From: Neopusillimonas maritima
GTDB lineage: Bacteria > Pseudomonadota > Gammaproteobacteria > Burkholderiales > Burkholderiaceae_B
DNA: 64,000 bases
Reading direction: 5' to 3' (one strand)
NCBI RefSeq assembly: GCF_040930455.2
Contig: NZ_CP170494.1
Shown: piece after piece, positions 44,616 to 53,889 of the stretch
Layout of the letters: every line of letters starts with the position of its first letter
Numbering within the stretch: the first letter of the stretch is position 1
Program-made: the position numbers and the translations under genes
The notes under the pieces: generated by a model
Seen by the model: only the letters and a program-made list of their open reading frames with translations
What the model was told of the DNA's origin: nothing
The model's database searches: none

Positions 44616-46051
44616 TGAAAGTCTTCAAATTTTTCCTGGCTTTTTTGGTTGTTGTCGTTGCGCTGTATGGTGCGTCGTCCTGGTACACGGGGCGCGAGGC
44701 ACAAGCGTTGATTGAGCATGAACTGGCGCAAGCAAATGAGCAGGTATTAAAAGCAATGGGGCCGGAGACCGGTGTACAGGGTGTGCAGATCCGTATCCGA
44801 AGCTATGATCGCGGCATTTTCACGTCGCAGGCCGAATATGAGATGCAGTGGCGCGACGAGGATGAGGATGTTGTCAGTTATGTATTCACTGATAATTTGC
44901 AACATGGCCCTTTCCCGTTAGCTGCTTTGCAGCAGGGGCACTGGGCGCCCGCGTTGGCATTTAGCGAAGCGCGTTTGCAAAAAACCGAATCGACCGAGAC
45001 CTGGGTAAACAGCCTTGACGGCGCCGCGCCCATCGTTGTTCGCACCTTTGTCGGCTTTGGTGGAACAGGCGTTTCAAACTGGGTTTTTCGCGAAGCGAAT
45101 TTTAGTGAGCCGGATGGCAGCAAAGTCTTTTTCAGCGGCGGGCAGGTCGATATTCGTTTCAGCGATCATTTTCAGTCGCATGTTGCCTCCGGCGATTTCG
45201 ACAAGCTTGAGATGACCGATGTGTATGGCAGTGTCATGGCGCTGGATGCGATCTCGCTTGAAAGTGAAAATGTCCTTTCACAAAGTGGCGAGCGCACTGT
45301 AGACAGTACGGTGAAGGTGGAACGCATTGGTCTGATTGAGCCTGAAATGCAGAATATTGTGCTGAGCCAGACGCGGGTGGTAGTGCAGGCAACACAAGTC
45401 GAGGGGTTGCTAACCGGTCAAGTTAGCTACGGCGCCGACGCGGTCGAGTTTGGCGACGCTCCTTTGGGGTCTGTCGTTGCCCAAGTGTCGGCCGACCAGT
45501 TGAACATGGCGGCACTCACTAAGCTGGTACAGGAATATGACGCCATGCGGTTGGAAGACACCGGCTCAGGGGAGGGGTTGCCGCAGCTGGATGACGACCA
45601 GGCACGCCGCCTCAGGGCAAATTTGTTTGAGTTCCTGGGCAATCAGCCCGCATTGGTCCTGGGGCCGCTAGTATGGACCAACTCACAAGGCCAGGCACGC
45701 ATTCAACTGGATGCCGATTTCGTTGAACCTGATCAGGCCTTGCTTGATGCACCTGCCGATCAATTGTTGTTGGCTGTATTAGGTCGGTTGCATCTGGACG
45801 CCGAAATTGAAAAGCCGTTCTTTGAGGAGCTTTTCATACAGTTAAGCGACGAAGAGCGGCAACGCGCGTCGGCGATGGCAAGAATGGTGTTCGATCTTTA
45901 TGCCGGGCGCCTGAGTCGTGCGGGCTTGGCCGTGTATGAAAACAACACGTTGAAAATGAATGCCTCCTACGAGGAGGACACCATTCGGTTGAACGGCGAA
46001 ATGGTTGGGCTGACGGAATTTTTGCAGCGTCTCTTCCAGGGCGTGCTCTGA
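44615..46051 (+). CDS. DUF945 (YdgA-like) periplasmic protein
   Basis: 478 residues from ATG 44615, which overlaps the ispH stop; an open frame extends further upstream but lies within ispH. One N-terminal membrane helix (MKVFKFFLAFLVVVVALYG) anchors the rest, which is mostly beta-rich and periplasmic. ASSWYTGREAQALIEHEL and SYDRGIFTSQAEYEM are typical of DUF945. The family has no settled role; E. coli YdgA is linked to swarming and biofilm in some studies. Third gene of fkpB-ispH operon. Confidence 0.85.
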   Translation: MKVFKFFLAFLVVVVALYGASSWYTGREAQALIEHELAQANEQVLKAMGPETGVQGVQIRIRSYDRGIFTSQAEYEMQWRDEDEDVVSYVFTDNLQHGPFPLAALQQGHWAPALAFSEARLQKTESTETWVNSLDGAAPIVVRTFVGFGGTGVSNWVFREANFSEPDGSKVFFSGGQVDIRFSDHFQSHVASGDFDKLEMTDVYGSVMALDAISLESENVLSQSGERTVDSTVKVERIGLIEPEMQNIVLSQTRVVVQATQVEGLLTGQVSYGADAVEFGDAPLGSVVAQVSADQLNMAALTKLVQEYDAMRLEDTGSGEGLPQLDDDQARRLRANLFEFLGNQPALVLGPLVWTNSQGQARIQLDADFVEPDQALLDAPADQLLLAVLGRLHLDAEIEKPFFEELFIQLSDEERQRASAMARMVFDLYAGRLSRAGLAVYENNTLKMNASYEEDTIRLNGEMVGLTEFLQRLFQGVL

Positions 46052-46132
46052 TTTGTTTTGCTTGCTTGCCACAATGTCACAATTTGACGTTACCATCATG
46101 CCTGATCAATGGCAGGCGACGGGAGGGGCGTG

Positions 46133-46300
46133 ATGTTTTTTCATAACAATACCGTACTGATTGTTTTTGTAATCGGTGTGATTTTGCTGATTATCGGTTT
46201 TGGTCTGCGTGACCGCAATCCTGGCATGGTGCTGCTGGGCATCGGCCTTTTGGCAACACTTTACGCAGTGGTAAAGAAAGCAATTGAGCTCTTTTCCTAA
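46133..46300 (+). CDS. Small two-helix membrane protein
   Basis: 55 residues from ATG 46133 (MFFHNNTVLIVFVIGVI...), with an SD-like GGGAGGGG just upstream. Two hydrophobic segments, about 6-22 (VLIVFVIGVILLIIGFGL) and 30-46 (MVLLGIGLLATLYAVV), joined by the charged turn RDRNPG. No family recognised. The spacing of 9 bases to phaB suggests they share a transcript. Confidence 0.65.
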   Translation: MFFHNNTVLIVFVIGVILLIIGFGLRDRNPGMVLLGIGLLATLYAVVKKAIELFS

Positions 46301-46309
46301 GGATCAGGT

Positions 46310-47053
46310 ATGACGAAAAGAACGGCTCTGGTAACAGGGGGTATGGGGTGTTTGGGCGAAGCAATTGCCAAAACGCTCCATGATGCCGGGCATACGGTGT
46401 GGGTCACGTATTTTCCCGGGCACGAGGAACCTGAGCCATGGCTTGGCCGCTTACGCGAGCAGGGGTACGAATTTCGGGCTGTAGGCGTCGATGTGTCTGA
46501 TTATGAGTCTTGCCGGCAATGCGCTGAGCAGCTTGCCGCCGACGATGTGAAAATTGATATGCTGATCAATAATGCCGGTATTACACGCGACTCATCGTTG
46601 GGCAAAATGAGCAAGAGCAATTGGGATGCCGTGTTGCGAACCAACCTTGATTCGGTTTTCAACATGACTGGGTTGTTATATGGCGCCATGGTTGAACGGG
46701 GTTGGGGCCGTATTGTAAGTATTTCGTCGGTTAACGGCAGCAAAGGCGCGTATGGCCAAACCAATTACTCGGCCGCCAAAGCAGGTATCGTTGGGTTCAC
46801 CAAAGCCCTGGCCCTCGAAGTGGCGCGTAAAGGTGTTACGGTAAATGCCGTGTCGCCGGGATACCTCGATACACCTATGGTGGCTCAAGTGCCCGAAGAT
46901 GTGCTTGAGTCGCAGGTGTTGCCTCAAATTCCTATGGGTCGTCTGGGCAAGCCGTCGGAAATTGCTGCATTGGTTGCGTTTATGTGCAGCGAGCCCGCCG
47001 CTTTCATGACTGGGGCGAATGTCGCCATGAATGGTGGTCAACACATGTATTGA
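46310..47053 (+). CDS. phaB: Acetoacetyl-CoA reductase (SDR)
   Basis: NADPH-dependent reductase that forms (R)-3-hydroxybutyryl-CoA. 247 residues. SDR motifs: TGGMGCLGEAIA (cofactor), NNAGITRD, catalytic Ser-Tyr-Lys in SISSVNGSKGAYGQTNYSAAKAG, and SPGYLDTPMV. Similar to PhaB and to FabG; the sequence KRTALVTGGMG favours PhaB. phaA and phaC are not in the window; pta and ackA follow. Confidence 0.85.
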   Translation: MTKRTALVTGGMGCLGEAIAKTLHDAGHTVWVTYFPGHEEPEPWLGRLREQGYEFRAVGVDVSDYESCRQCAEQLAADDVKIDMLINNAGITRDSSLGKMSKSNWDAVLRTNLDSVFNMTGLLYGAMVERGWGRIVSISSVNGSKGAYGQTNYSAAKAGIVGFTKALALEVARKGVTVNAVSPGYLDTPMVAQVPEDVLESQVLPQIPMGRLGKPSEIAALVAFMCSEPAAFMTGANVAMNGGQHMY

Positions 47054-47088
47054 TCATTGCGCCGCATAATCTTTGTGAAAGGTCTCAG

Positions 47089-48030
47089 ATGCAGCAAGGC
47101 AATTCCCGTTATCAGGTTTTTATAGATCGTGCTGTATCAGAAGGAACCACGCTGGTTTGTGCCGTAGCGCACCCTTGCGATGATGTGTCTTTGGCGTCAG
47201 CGGCCTCAGCAAAACAGCAGGGAATTTTTGAGCCGATTTTGGTGGGGCCTAGAATCCGTCTGGCCAAAGCAGCGAAGAGGCTTGGTCTCGACCTGGACCA
47301 GTTTCAGGTGCGCGACACCCCCCATAGCCATGCGTCGGCTGATGTGGCTGTTGATTTGGTTAAATCGGGACAGGCGGCGCTGCTCATGAAAGGCAGCTTG
47401 CACACCGACGAATTGATGCATGCGGTGTTGGGAATACAAAGCGGGTTGCGCACAAACCGAAAGCTTAGCCATGTGTTCATGATGGATGTGCCCGGTCACA
47501 CTGAATTGCTGTTTATTACCGATGCCGCCATTAACATTTTTCCCGATCTTGAGACCAAAGCCGATATTGTGCGCAATGCCATTGAGCTGCATCATGCGCT
47601 GGGGTTGGGCAGGCCCAAAGTTGCGATTCTGGCGGCTGTTGAGCAAATTAATCCCAGGATGCCCAGCACAATTGATGCCGCCGCTCTGTGCAAGATGGCC
47701 GACCGGGGGCAAATTGAGGGGGGCGTAATCGATGGCCCCTTGGCGCTTGATAATGCCATCAGTCCTGATGCCGCGCGTATCAAAGGCATTCACTCCAAAG
47801 TTGCAGGGTATGCCCAGATTTTGGTCGTGCCCGATCTTGAAGCCGGTAATATGCTGGCCAAAAACCTGACTTTCTTATCCGGTGCCTTGGCCGCCGGTGT
47901 GGTGGTGGGCGCACGGGTGCCCATTATTCTCACCAGTCGGGCGGATTCCGAACAAACACGGTTGGCCTCGTGCGCGGTTGCGGTGTGTTACGCACGTTGG
48001 TTGTCGGGCAGGAAATTGCCCGCCACTTAA
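47089..48030 (+). CDS. Phosphate acetyl/butyryltransferase-like enzyme
   Basis: 313 residues from ATG 47089, with AAAGG upstream; the frame opens earlier inside phaB. PTA_PTB family: DVSLASAASAKQQGIFEPILVGP, SHASADVAVDLVKSGQAALLMKGSLHTDELM, HVFMMDVPGHTELLFITDAAINI and GVVVGARVPIILTSRAD. It converts acyl-CoA and phosphate to acyl phosphate plus CoA. Acetyl versus butyryl use is undecided; the adjacency to ackA argues for acetyl phosphate, and to phaB for short-chain acyl groups. Confidence 0.87.
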   Translation: MQQGNSRYQVFIDRAVSEGTTLVCAVAHPCDDVSLASAASAKQQGIFEPILVGPRIRLAKAAKRLGLDLDQFQVRDTPHSHASADVAVDLVKSGQAALLMKGSLHTDELMHAVLGIQSGLRTNRKLSHVFMMDVPGHTELLFITDAAINIFPDLETKADIVRNAIELHHALGLGRPKVAILAAVEQINPRMPSTIDAAALCKMADRGQIEGGVIDGPLALDNAISPDAARIKGIHSKVAGYAQILVVPDLEAGNMLAKNLTFLSGALAAGVVVGARVPIILTSRADSEQTRLASCAVAVCYARWLSGRKLPAT

Positions 48031-48045
48031 CAGGTTTATAACGCC

Positions 48046-49227
48046 ATGAATCCGCTATTACTTGTTGTTAATGCCGGTAGCTCCAGTTTGAAATTTGGCG
48101 TTTATGAGAGCGACGGCAACAAGATGTTGGATTTGACATACTCGGGGCAGGTTACCGGTATCGGTTCGACCACGCCTCATTTTCGCGTTCGTAGTTCTGA
48201 TCGTCCCCGACTGGTAGATCGGGAGCTTGACACGCACGAGGTGTCTTCACTCGACCAGGCGCAGGCTTTGGTCTCCGACTGGTTGACACAGAACCTGAAG
48301 CGCGACCCCGATGCAGTCGGCCATCGCATTGTGCACGGCGGCCCAAACTATCACGACAGCGTTCTGGTTACGCCTGCGGTGCTTCAGGAGTTGGAGGGGC
48401 TTGCATCGTTGGCACCTTTGCATCAACGCAATAATTTGCATCCGGTACATGTTATTGGCCAACGCCACCCGTTATTGCCGCAAGTGGCTTGTTTCGATAC
48501 CGCGTTTCATCGCGGACATCGCGACGTAGTCGAGCGCTTCGCCATTCCTGAGCATTTTTTCCAACGAGGTGTGCGCCGGTATGGGTTTCATGGTCTTTCC
48601 TATGAATACATTGCCGGCCACTTGAAGCGGCATTATCCGCAAGAGGCTGACGGACGGGTGATCGTGGCGCATTTGGGGTCGGGTGCTTCGGCTTGCGCAA
48701 TGAAGGCGGGCTTGAGCGTTGAGACAACCATGGGTTTTACCGCGCTCGATGGTTTGCCCATGTGCACACGGCCCGGGCGTCTGGATGCCGGGGTTGTGCT
48801 TTGGATGATGGAACAGGGGATGACCCATGAGGACATACAGCATGTTCTTTATTATGAGTCGGGTTTGAAAGGGTTATCGGGGCTAACCGATATGCGCGAG
48901 TTGTTGGCAAGCGATCAGCCGCAGGCGGAGTTGGCCCTGGCTTACTTTGCTTATCGGACAGCGGAAAGCATTGCCGGGTTGTGCGTTGCGCTGGGCGGAT
49001 TGGAGACGCTTGTATTCACTGCCGGTATTGGTGAAAACTGCCCGGAGATAAGAGCGCGGGTTTGCCGGCATCTTGAGTGGTTGGGGCTGACGCTCGATGG
49101 GCAGGCCAATCAACGCAACGCTTCAAGCATTGCGACCGGCGAGTCCGCCGTTTCTGTTTTGGTTGTGCCGACGAATGAGGAGTGGGTCATCGCCAACAAG
49201 ACACTGCGGGTTCTGACGGGGGCCTGA
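48046..49227 (+). CDS. ackA: Acetate kinase
   Basis: Makes ATP and acetate from acetyl phosphate and ADP. 393 residues. NAGSSSLKFGVYE at the start, VGHRIVHGG, DTAFHRGH, RYGFHGLSYEYIAG, AHLGSGASACAM and FTAGIGENCPEIRA are canonical. The gene ends 3 bases before a P-type ATPase fragment. phaB-pta-ackA together offer an overflow route for acetyl and short-chain acyl-CoA, with acs (11.5 kb) for re-uptake. Confidence 0.95.
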   Translation: MNPLLLVVNAGSSSLKFGVYESDGNKMLDLTYSGQVTGIGSTTPHFRVRSSDRPRLVDRELDTHEVSSLDQAQALVSDWLTQNLKRDPDAVGHRIVHGGPNYHDSVLVTPAVLQELEGLASLAPLHQRNNLHPVHVIGQRHPLLPQVACFDTAFHRGHRDVVERFAIPEHFFQRGVRRYGFHGLSYEYIAGHLKRHYPQEADGRVIVAHLGSGASACAMKAGLSVETTMGFTALDGLPMCTRPGRLDAGVVLWMMEQGMTHEDIQHVLYYESGLKGLSGLTDMRELLASDQPQAELALAYFAYRTAESIAGLCVALGGLETLVFTAGIGENCPEIRARVCRHLEWLGLTLDGQANQRNASSIATGESAVSVLVVPTNEEWVIANKTLRVLTGA

Positions 49228-49230
49228 ATC

Positions 49231-49560
49231 ATGACAGCCCGCACGCTGGCGGTAAATGCCGTGGTATTTAGCGAAATGTTCCATCTCATTAATAGCCGCC
49301 GCATCGACTCTTCAGTATTGAATCGCGATGGACTACTGGGAAGTCCTCATTGCCTGGTCGCCATTTTGTTTTGTATTTTGTTGCAAATGGTATTTACCTA
49401 TGTACCATTGATGCATACTGTGTTTTCTTCGGTGGCCTTAACCTGGGTAGACTGGCTCAAGGTGTTATGCGTAGGAGTGATGGTGTTTTTTATTGCGGAA
49501 CTCGAAAAATGGATTACCCGTCGGTTTTTTAGACGGACACACGTGGCAAAAATGCGTTAG
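49231..49560 (+). pseudogene. C-terminal stump of a cation P-type ATPase
   Basis: 109 residues. TARTLAVNAVVFSEMFHLINSR, a hydrophobic LVAILFCILLQMVFTYVPLMHTVFSS, and VVFF..ELEKWITRRF fit the last three to four helices (Cation_ATPase_C) of SERCA/PMCA-like pumps. About 800 residues with the nucleotide, actuator and phosphorylation domains (DKTGT) are missing, and ackA ends 3 bases upstream, so the front was deleted cleanly. An ATG happens to begin the fragment, so a membrane peptide could still be made. Function as a pump is excluded. Confidence 0.82.
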
Positions 49561-49582
49561 GCCTGTTTGAAAAAGAATATCG

Positions 49583-52500
49583 ATGATAATAAAAAATACT
49601 TCAGCGGTTGTGATCGCCGTGCTGATGGCAGCCATTTTATGGCTGGATTCCATAACGCATTTGGGCCTGACAGTGGGTGTTTTATATGCGCCGGTCGTGT
49701 TATTCACGATACAGGTCAGGCGGGTCGGTTTTACCCTCGCGGTCACGCTGGTGGCTGCCTTACTGGTTCTGCTGGGGGCGTGGTTTTCGCCTCCTGTGGT
49801 TGAGGGATATCCGCAAGAGTTCGCCTGGTTGAACCGAATCATGTCGATTGCAGCCATTTTGGTTACCGGCTGGCTGGCTGTTGTGCGTGTTCGGGCAACG
49901 CAAGCGTTAACAGACTCACACAAGGCATTGGTCGATGCCCGACAAACCCTTTCCGACCAACGTCATTTGCTTGAGGTGGCGGCCTCAGCCGGCGGGTTGG
50001 GGGGGTGGTCTGTCGATTTGCAAACGGGGGTGGTGAGTTGGTCTGACGAGGTGGCGCGCATACACGGTAAGGCCCCCGGCTATAACCCGGCTTCACTTGA
50101 CGAAGCGTTTTCGTATTATGCGGAAAGTGAGCAAGCGTATTTACGCAGCACAGTTCAAAGAACCCTCAGCACAAAAGAGCCCTTCAACGTTGAATCGTGC
50201 ATTGTTTTGTCAGACGGCCAAACCGTATGGGTTCACGCATCAGGCCGGGCGGCTATGAACGCCGACGGCGACGTTGTCAAAATCGAAGGCGCGTTGCAGG
50301 ACATCACGGCAAGAAAAATCGCAGAGCAGGCTTCAAGGGTCAGCTTGCAGCGCTTCCAGCAATTGGCGGAATCCATGCCTATTACTGTCTGGACGGCCGC
50401 TGAAAATGGCGATATCGAGTATGTCACCCCCTTGTTTTTTGAGTATGCGAACGTTGCCCATCGGCGTCTTGAGAAAGATCAATGGCAACATTATGTCCAC
50501 CCCGACGATATGCCGTTTGTGCTTGAGGTGTGGCAACGTGCCTTGCAAACTGGGGAACCGTATGAGGTTGAAATGCGTTTGCGCCGCGCCGACGGCGAAT
50601 ACCGCTGGCATTTGGCGCGGGCCGTCCGGGTTCGCGATCAAGTCGACGGCACGCTTAAATGGTTCGGCTCCCTGACCGAGGTCCACGAGCAACGCAGGGT
50701 GGCGCAGCAAGCACGCGATTTGGCCACACGGTTGTTTAACACATTGGAAAGTATTACCGATGCGTTTTTTACGGTGGATACCGAGTGGAATTTTACTTAT
50801 TTGAACGGGCAAGCCGAGAAACTGCTCAAGCGCGACCGCGACGAACTGATCGGCCGCAATATATGGGTTGAGTTTGCACCGGCCCGGGGAACGACGTTCG
50901 AAGTGGAATATCGTCGCGCGATGAAAACGGGGCAGCCCGTCGTGTTCGAGCAGTTCTATCCGCCGCTTGAAACCTGGTTTCAGGTTCACGCCTATCCTTC
51001 CCAGGAAGGGTTGGCTGTTTACTTTCAGGACATGACCAGCAGTCATAATGCGCTGGCCCATTTGCGTTTGCTTGAAACGGCCGTGTCGCGCCTTAACGAC
51101 GTGGTCATTATTACCGAAGCCGAGCCGATTAATGACCCTGGGCCGCGCATTGTCTATGTTAACGACGCATTTGTTCGTCGAACGGGGTACAGCCGGGAGG
51201 AAGTCATTGGCAAGTCACCCCGCATATTGCAGGGTTCGGGTACCTCGAGGGCCGAGCTTGATCGCATTCGCCAGGCGATACAAAATTGGCGCCCTGTGCG
51301 AGCCGAATTGCTGAACTACACCAAGGCAGGCGACGAGTACTGGATTGAGATTGACATCGTGCCCATGGCCGACGATACCGGTTGGTATACCCATTGGGTC
51401 GCGGTTGAGCGAGATATCAGTGAAAGAAAGTTGCTGGAGGATCGTGTGCGTCATTTGCAACGCATGGATGCAATCGGGCAGTTAACCGGCGGGGTTGCGC
51501 ATGACTTTAATAACTTGCTGACAGTCATGGTCGGTAATGCCGAATTGCTGGTGGAAAGTCTGGATGACCGGCCGGAACTGTCAACATCGGCCAAAATGAT
51601 TGCACAGGCGGGGTCGAAAGGCGCCGAGCTCACCAAGCGTTTGCTGGCATTTGCACGTCGTCAGCCGCTTGAGCCCCGGGCACTGAATGTAAGCCGGGTG
51701 GTCACCGACATGCAAAGTCTGTTGATACGCACCCTGGGCGAACACATTGAGCTGGAGTTTGTGATGGGGGCCGGTTTGTGGTCTGCTATGGCCGACCCCT
51801 CCCAGTTGGAGGACGCACTGCTGAACCTGGCCATTAACGCACGCGATGCCATGATGAGCGGAGGGCGCCTTACCATTGAGACCGGAAACGTTTGGTTTAG
51901 CAGCGATTATGCCCGTGAACACCCCGACCTCAGCCCCGGCCAGTATGTCATGATTGCAGTCTCCGATACCGGTTGTGGGATACCCCCTGAAAACATGAAA
52001 CGTCTCTTCGAGCCTTTTTTCACGACTAAGCCTCGTGGTCAAGGGACAGGCTTGGGTTTGCCCATGATATTCGGCTTTCTCAAACAGTCGGGTGGTCACA
52101 TGACGGTTTATTCCGAACCTGGTCAGGGAACCACCGTAAAAATGTATCTGCCCAGAACCACCGAGCAATGGGTTGAACCAATTGCCGCCGAGGTTGAAAG
52201 CACTCGTGGCGGCGGGCAAACCATCTTGCTGGTCGAGGATGATCATTTGGTGCGTGAATATGCCCGCTCGCAATTACTTGGCTTGGGTTATAACGTGGTG
52301 TGCGCCGAAGATGGAAAACGGGCGTTGGACATTCTTCGTTCCGACGCCCGCTGCGATTTGCTGTTTACCGATGTGGTCATGCCGGGGGGGCTAAGCGGCC
52401 GGCAATTGGCGGATCAGGCCAGGCTGTTGCGGCCTGGTCTAAAAGTGCTCTATACCTCCGGCTACACTGAGAATGCAATTGTGCATCATGGTCGGTTGGA

Positions 52501-52597
52501 CGCCGGGGTACTACTACTGAATAAACCTTATCGTCGGGTGGAGCTTGCTGAGAAAGTTTGGCAGGCCTTAAGTGAACCAACGGGTCAGGAGCCCTGA
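49583..52597 (+). CDS. Hybrid PAS-domain sensor histidine kinase
   Basis: 1004 residues. About four helices in the first 105 residues (VVIAVLMAAILWLD, LTVGVLYAPVVLF, LAVTLVAALLVLLG, ILVTGWLAVV), then four PAS domains (about 130-245, 255-370, 380-490, 500-620), a HisKA with GGVAHDFNNLLTVMVGN (phosphorylated His about 642), an HATPase domain with NLAINARDAM, DTGCGI and GTGLGLPMIFGF, and a C-terminal REC with ILLVEDDHLVRE and LLFTDVVMPGG (Asp). No HPt, so phosphate must pass on by another route. The next gene starts 1 base after its stop and is probably its partner. No clear SD. Confidence 0.94.
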   Translation: MIIKNTSAVVIAVLMAAILWLDSITHLGLTVGVLYAPVVLFTIQVRRVGFTLAVTLVAALLVLLGAWFSPPVVEGYPQEFAWLNRIMSIAAILVTGWLAVVRVRATQALTDSHKALVDARQTLSDQRHLLEVAASAGGLGGWSVDLQTGVVSWSDEVARIHGKAPGYNPASLDEAFSYYAESEQAYLRSTVQRTLSTKEPFNVESCIVLSDGQTVWVHASGRAAMNADGDVVKIEGALQDITARKIAEQASRVSLQRFQQLAESMPITVWTAAENGDIEYVTPLFFEYANVAHRRLEKDQWQHYVHPDDMPFVLEVWQRALQTGEPYEVEMRLRRADGEYRWHLARAVRVRDQVDGTLKWFGSLTEVHEQRRVAQQARDLATRLFNTLESITDAFFTVDTEWNFTYLNGQAEKLLKRDRDELIGRNIWVEFAPARGTTFEVEYRRAMKTGQPVVFEQFYPPLETWFQVHAYPSQEGLAVYFQDMTSSHNALAHLRLLETAVSRLNDVVIITEAEPINDPGPRIVYVNDAFVRRTGYSREEVIGKSPRILQGSGTSRAELDRIRQAIQNWRPVRAELLNYTKAGDEYWIEIDIVPMADDTGWYTHWVAVERDISERKLLEDRVRHLQRMDAIGQLTGGVAHDFNNLLTVMVGNAELLVESLDDRPELSTSAKMIAQAGSKGAELTKRLLAFARRQPLEPRALNVSRVVTDMQSLLIRTLGEHIELEFVMGAGLWSAMADPSQLEDALLNLAINARDAMMSGGRLTIETGNVWFSSDYAREHPDLSPGQYVMIAVSDTGCGIPPENMKRLFEPFFTTKPRGQGTGLGLPMIFGFLKQSGGHMTVYSEPGQGTTVKMYLPRTTEQWVEPIAAEVESTRGGGQTILLVEDDHLVREYARSQLLGLGYNVVCAEDGKRALDILRSDARCDLLFTDVVMPGGLSGRQLADQARLLRPGLKVLYTSGYTENAIVHHGRLDAGVLLLNKPYRRVELAEKVWQALSEPTGQEP

Positions 52598-52598
52598 T

Positions 52599-53795
52599 AT
52601 GTCCAATAATACGCGTCGCTTGTTGATCCTCGATGATGATCCGGGAGTGGGTCAAACTATCGAGCTTATCGCTCGTGCCAGTGGGTTTGAAACCCGGTTC
52701 ACCTCGAGCCCGGACGATTTTTTTCAAGGTGTCGACGAGTGGCGGCCTGATCACATAGCCATTGATTTGATCATGCCTGAAATGGATGGCGTGGAAGTGC
52801 TTGCCAGGTTGGCTCAACGTCAGTGCGACGCACGGATTATCGTGACCAGCGGCGTGGATCACCGGGTACTGGATGCCGCCGGAAGATCGGCCACGGAGCG
52901 AGGCTTGAATATTGTGGGGGTGTTGCCCAAGCCGTTCATGCCCTCTGCATTGCGCAAGCTGTTCGACTTAAGTGAACCGTTAGTGATCACCGCCACGGGC
53001 GGACGCAAGGGTGGAGCGGGTACACAGGTTTATTCGCCCGACGCCGCTGATTTGCAGTCGGCTTTGGATCAAGACCAGTTTTTCGCCATGTATCAACCGA
53101 AAATTTCCTGTTTTAGCGGCGACCTGGTGGGGTTCGAGGCACTGATGCGGTGGAATCATTCTCAGCATGGTTTTATTCCTCCCGACCGGTTTATCGCGTC
53201 AGCTGAAAACACCGGCATGATCGATGCGCTGACCGAGCGCATGCTGGATATTAGCCTCAGTTGGTTTGCACCTCGCTATGCCCGTTCGTCGGTGCGTTTG
53301 TCTATTAATTTGTCGGCGCGTTCACGGCTCGATGATGCATTCGTTGACAAATTACTGGCACGCTGCACTGAAGCGGGGGTGCCGGCCGACCAGCTCATTT
53401 TTGAGTTAACCGAAACCAGTGCCATGGAGGATCCGGTTGCATCGCTTGACCTCTTAACCCGGATGCGCATGAAAGGCTTTCATCTTTCGATTGATGATTT
53501 GGGAACGGGCTTCTCCTCTTTGCTGCAACTGGTTCGTTTACCATTTTCGGAGCTTAAGGTGGATAAATCGTTCGTGATTACAGCGGCTTCGTCGTCGGAG
53601 TCGCGTCAGGTGATTCAGGCTATTGTGAGCCTGGGGCAAAGCCTGGGGATCCAGTCGACGGCGGAAGGGGTTGAAGACGCGCAAACTTTGCAGTTCCTGC
53701 GTGAAATTGGCTGTAATTTCGCGCAGGGCTTTCATATCGCGCGGCCCATGGAGCAAGATGCCGCAGCCAATTGGACGCACTTCACGTTACAGTGA
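52599..53795 (+). CDS. REC-EAL response regulator, c-di-GMP phosphodiesterase
   Basis: 398 residues. REC domain (about 5-125) with LLILDDDPGVGQ, phosphorylatable AIDLIMPEMDG and LPKPF, then an EAL domain (about 150-395). Catalytic pieces are present: GFEALMRWN, SINLSARS, ELTETSAM, IDDLGTGFSS, KVDKSF, AEGVED, and GFHIARPM. DDLG replaces the more usual DDFG, a mild change. It should degrade c-di-GMP under control of the adjacent kinase. ATG 52599 is 1 base after that kinase gene. Confidence 0.93.
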   Translation: MSNNTRRLLILDDDPGVGQTIELIARASGFETRFTSSPDDFFQGVDEWRPDHIAIDLIMPEMDGVEVLARLAQRQCDARIIVTSGVDHRVLDAAGRSATERGLNIVGVLPKPFMPSALRKLFDLSEPLVITATGGRKGGAGTQVYSPDAADLQSALDQDQFFAMYQPKISCFSGDLVGFEALMRWNHSQHGFIPPDRFIASAENTGMIDALTERMLDISLSWFAPRYARSSVRLSINLSARSRLDDAFVDKLLARCTEAGVPADQLIFELTETSAMEDPVASLDLLTRMRMKGFHLSIDDLGTGFSSLLQLVRLPFSELKVDKSFVITAASSSESRQVIQAIVSLGQSLGIQSTAEGVEDAQTLQFLREIGCNFAQGFHIARPMEQDAAANWTHFTLQ

Positions 53796-53889
53796 ACGCG
53801 TAAGGGTTGCAACCGGGGGCAATACCGGGTTGCACTACCTGCGTAGCATGATGTTACCCTAATTGCTCCATAGCCAAAGGTAACCATTT

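Noticed and set aside
53796..53889. GCAACC...GGTTGC hairpin after the EAL gene as a terminator
   Set aside because: The stem is bulged and lacks a U-run; it could be chance.
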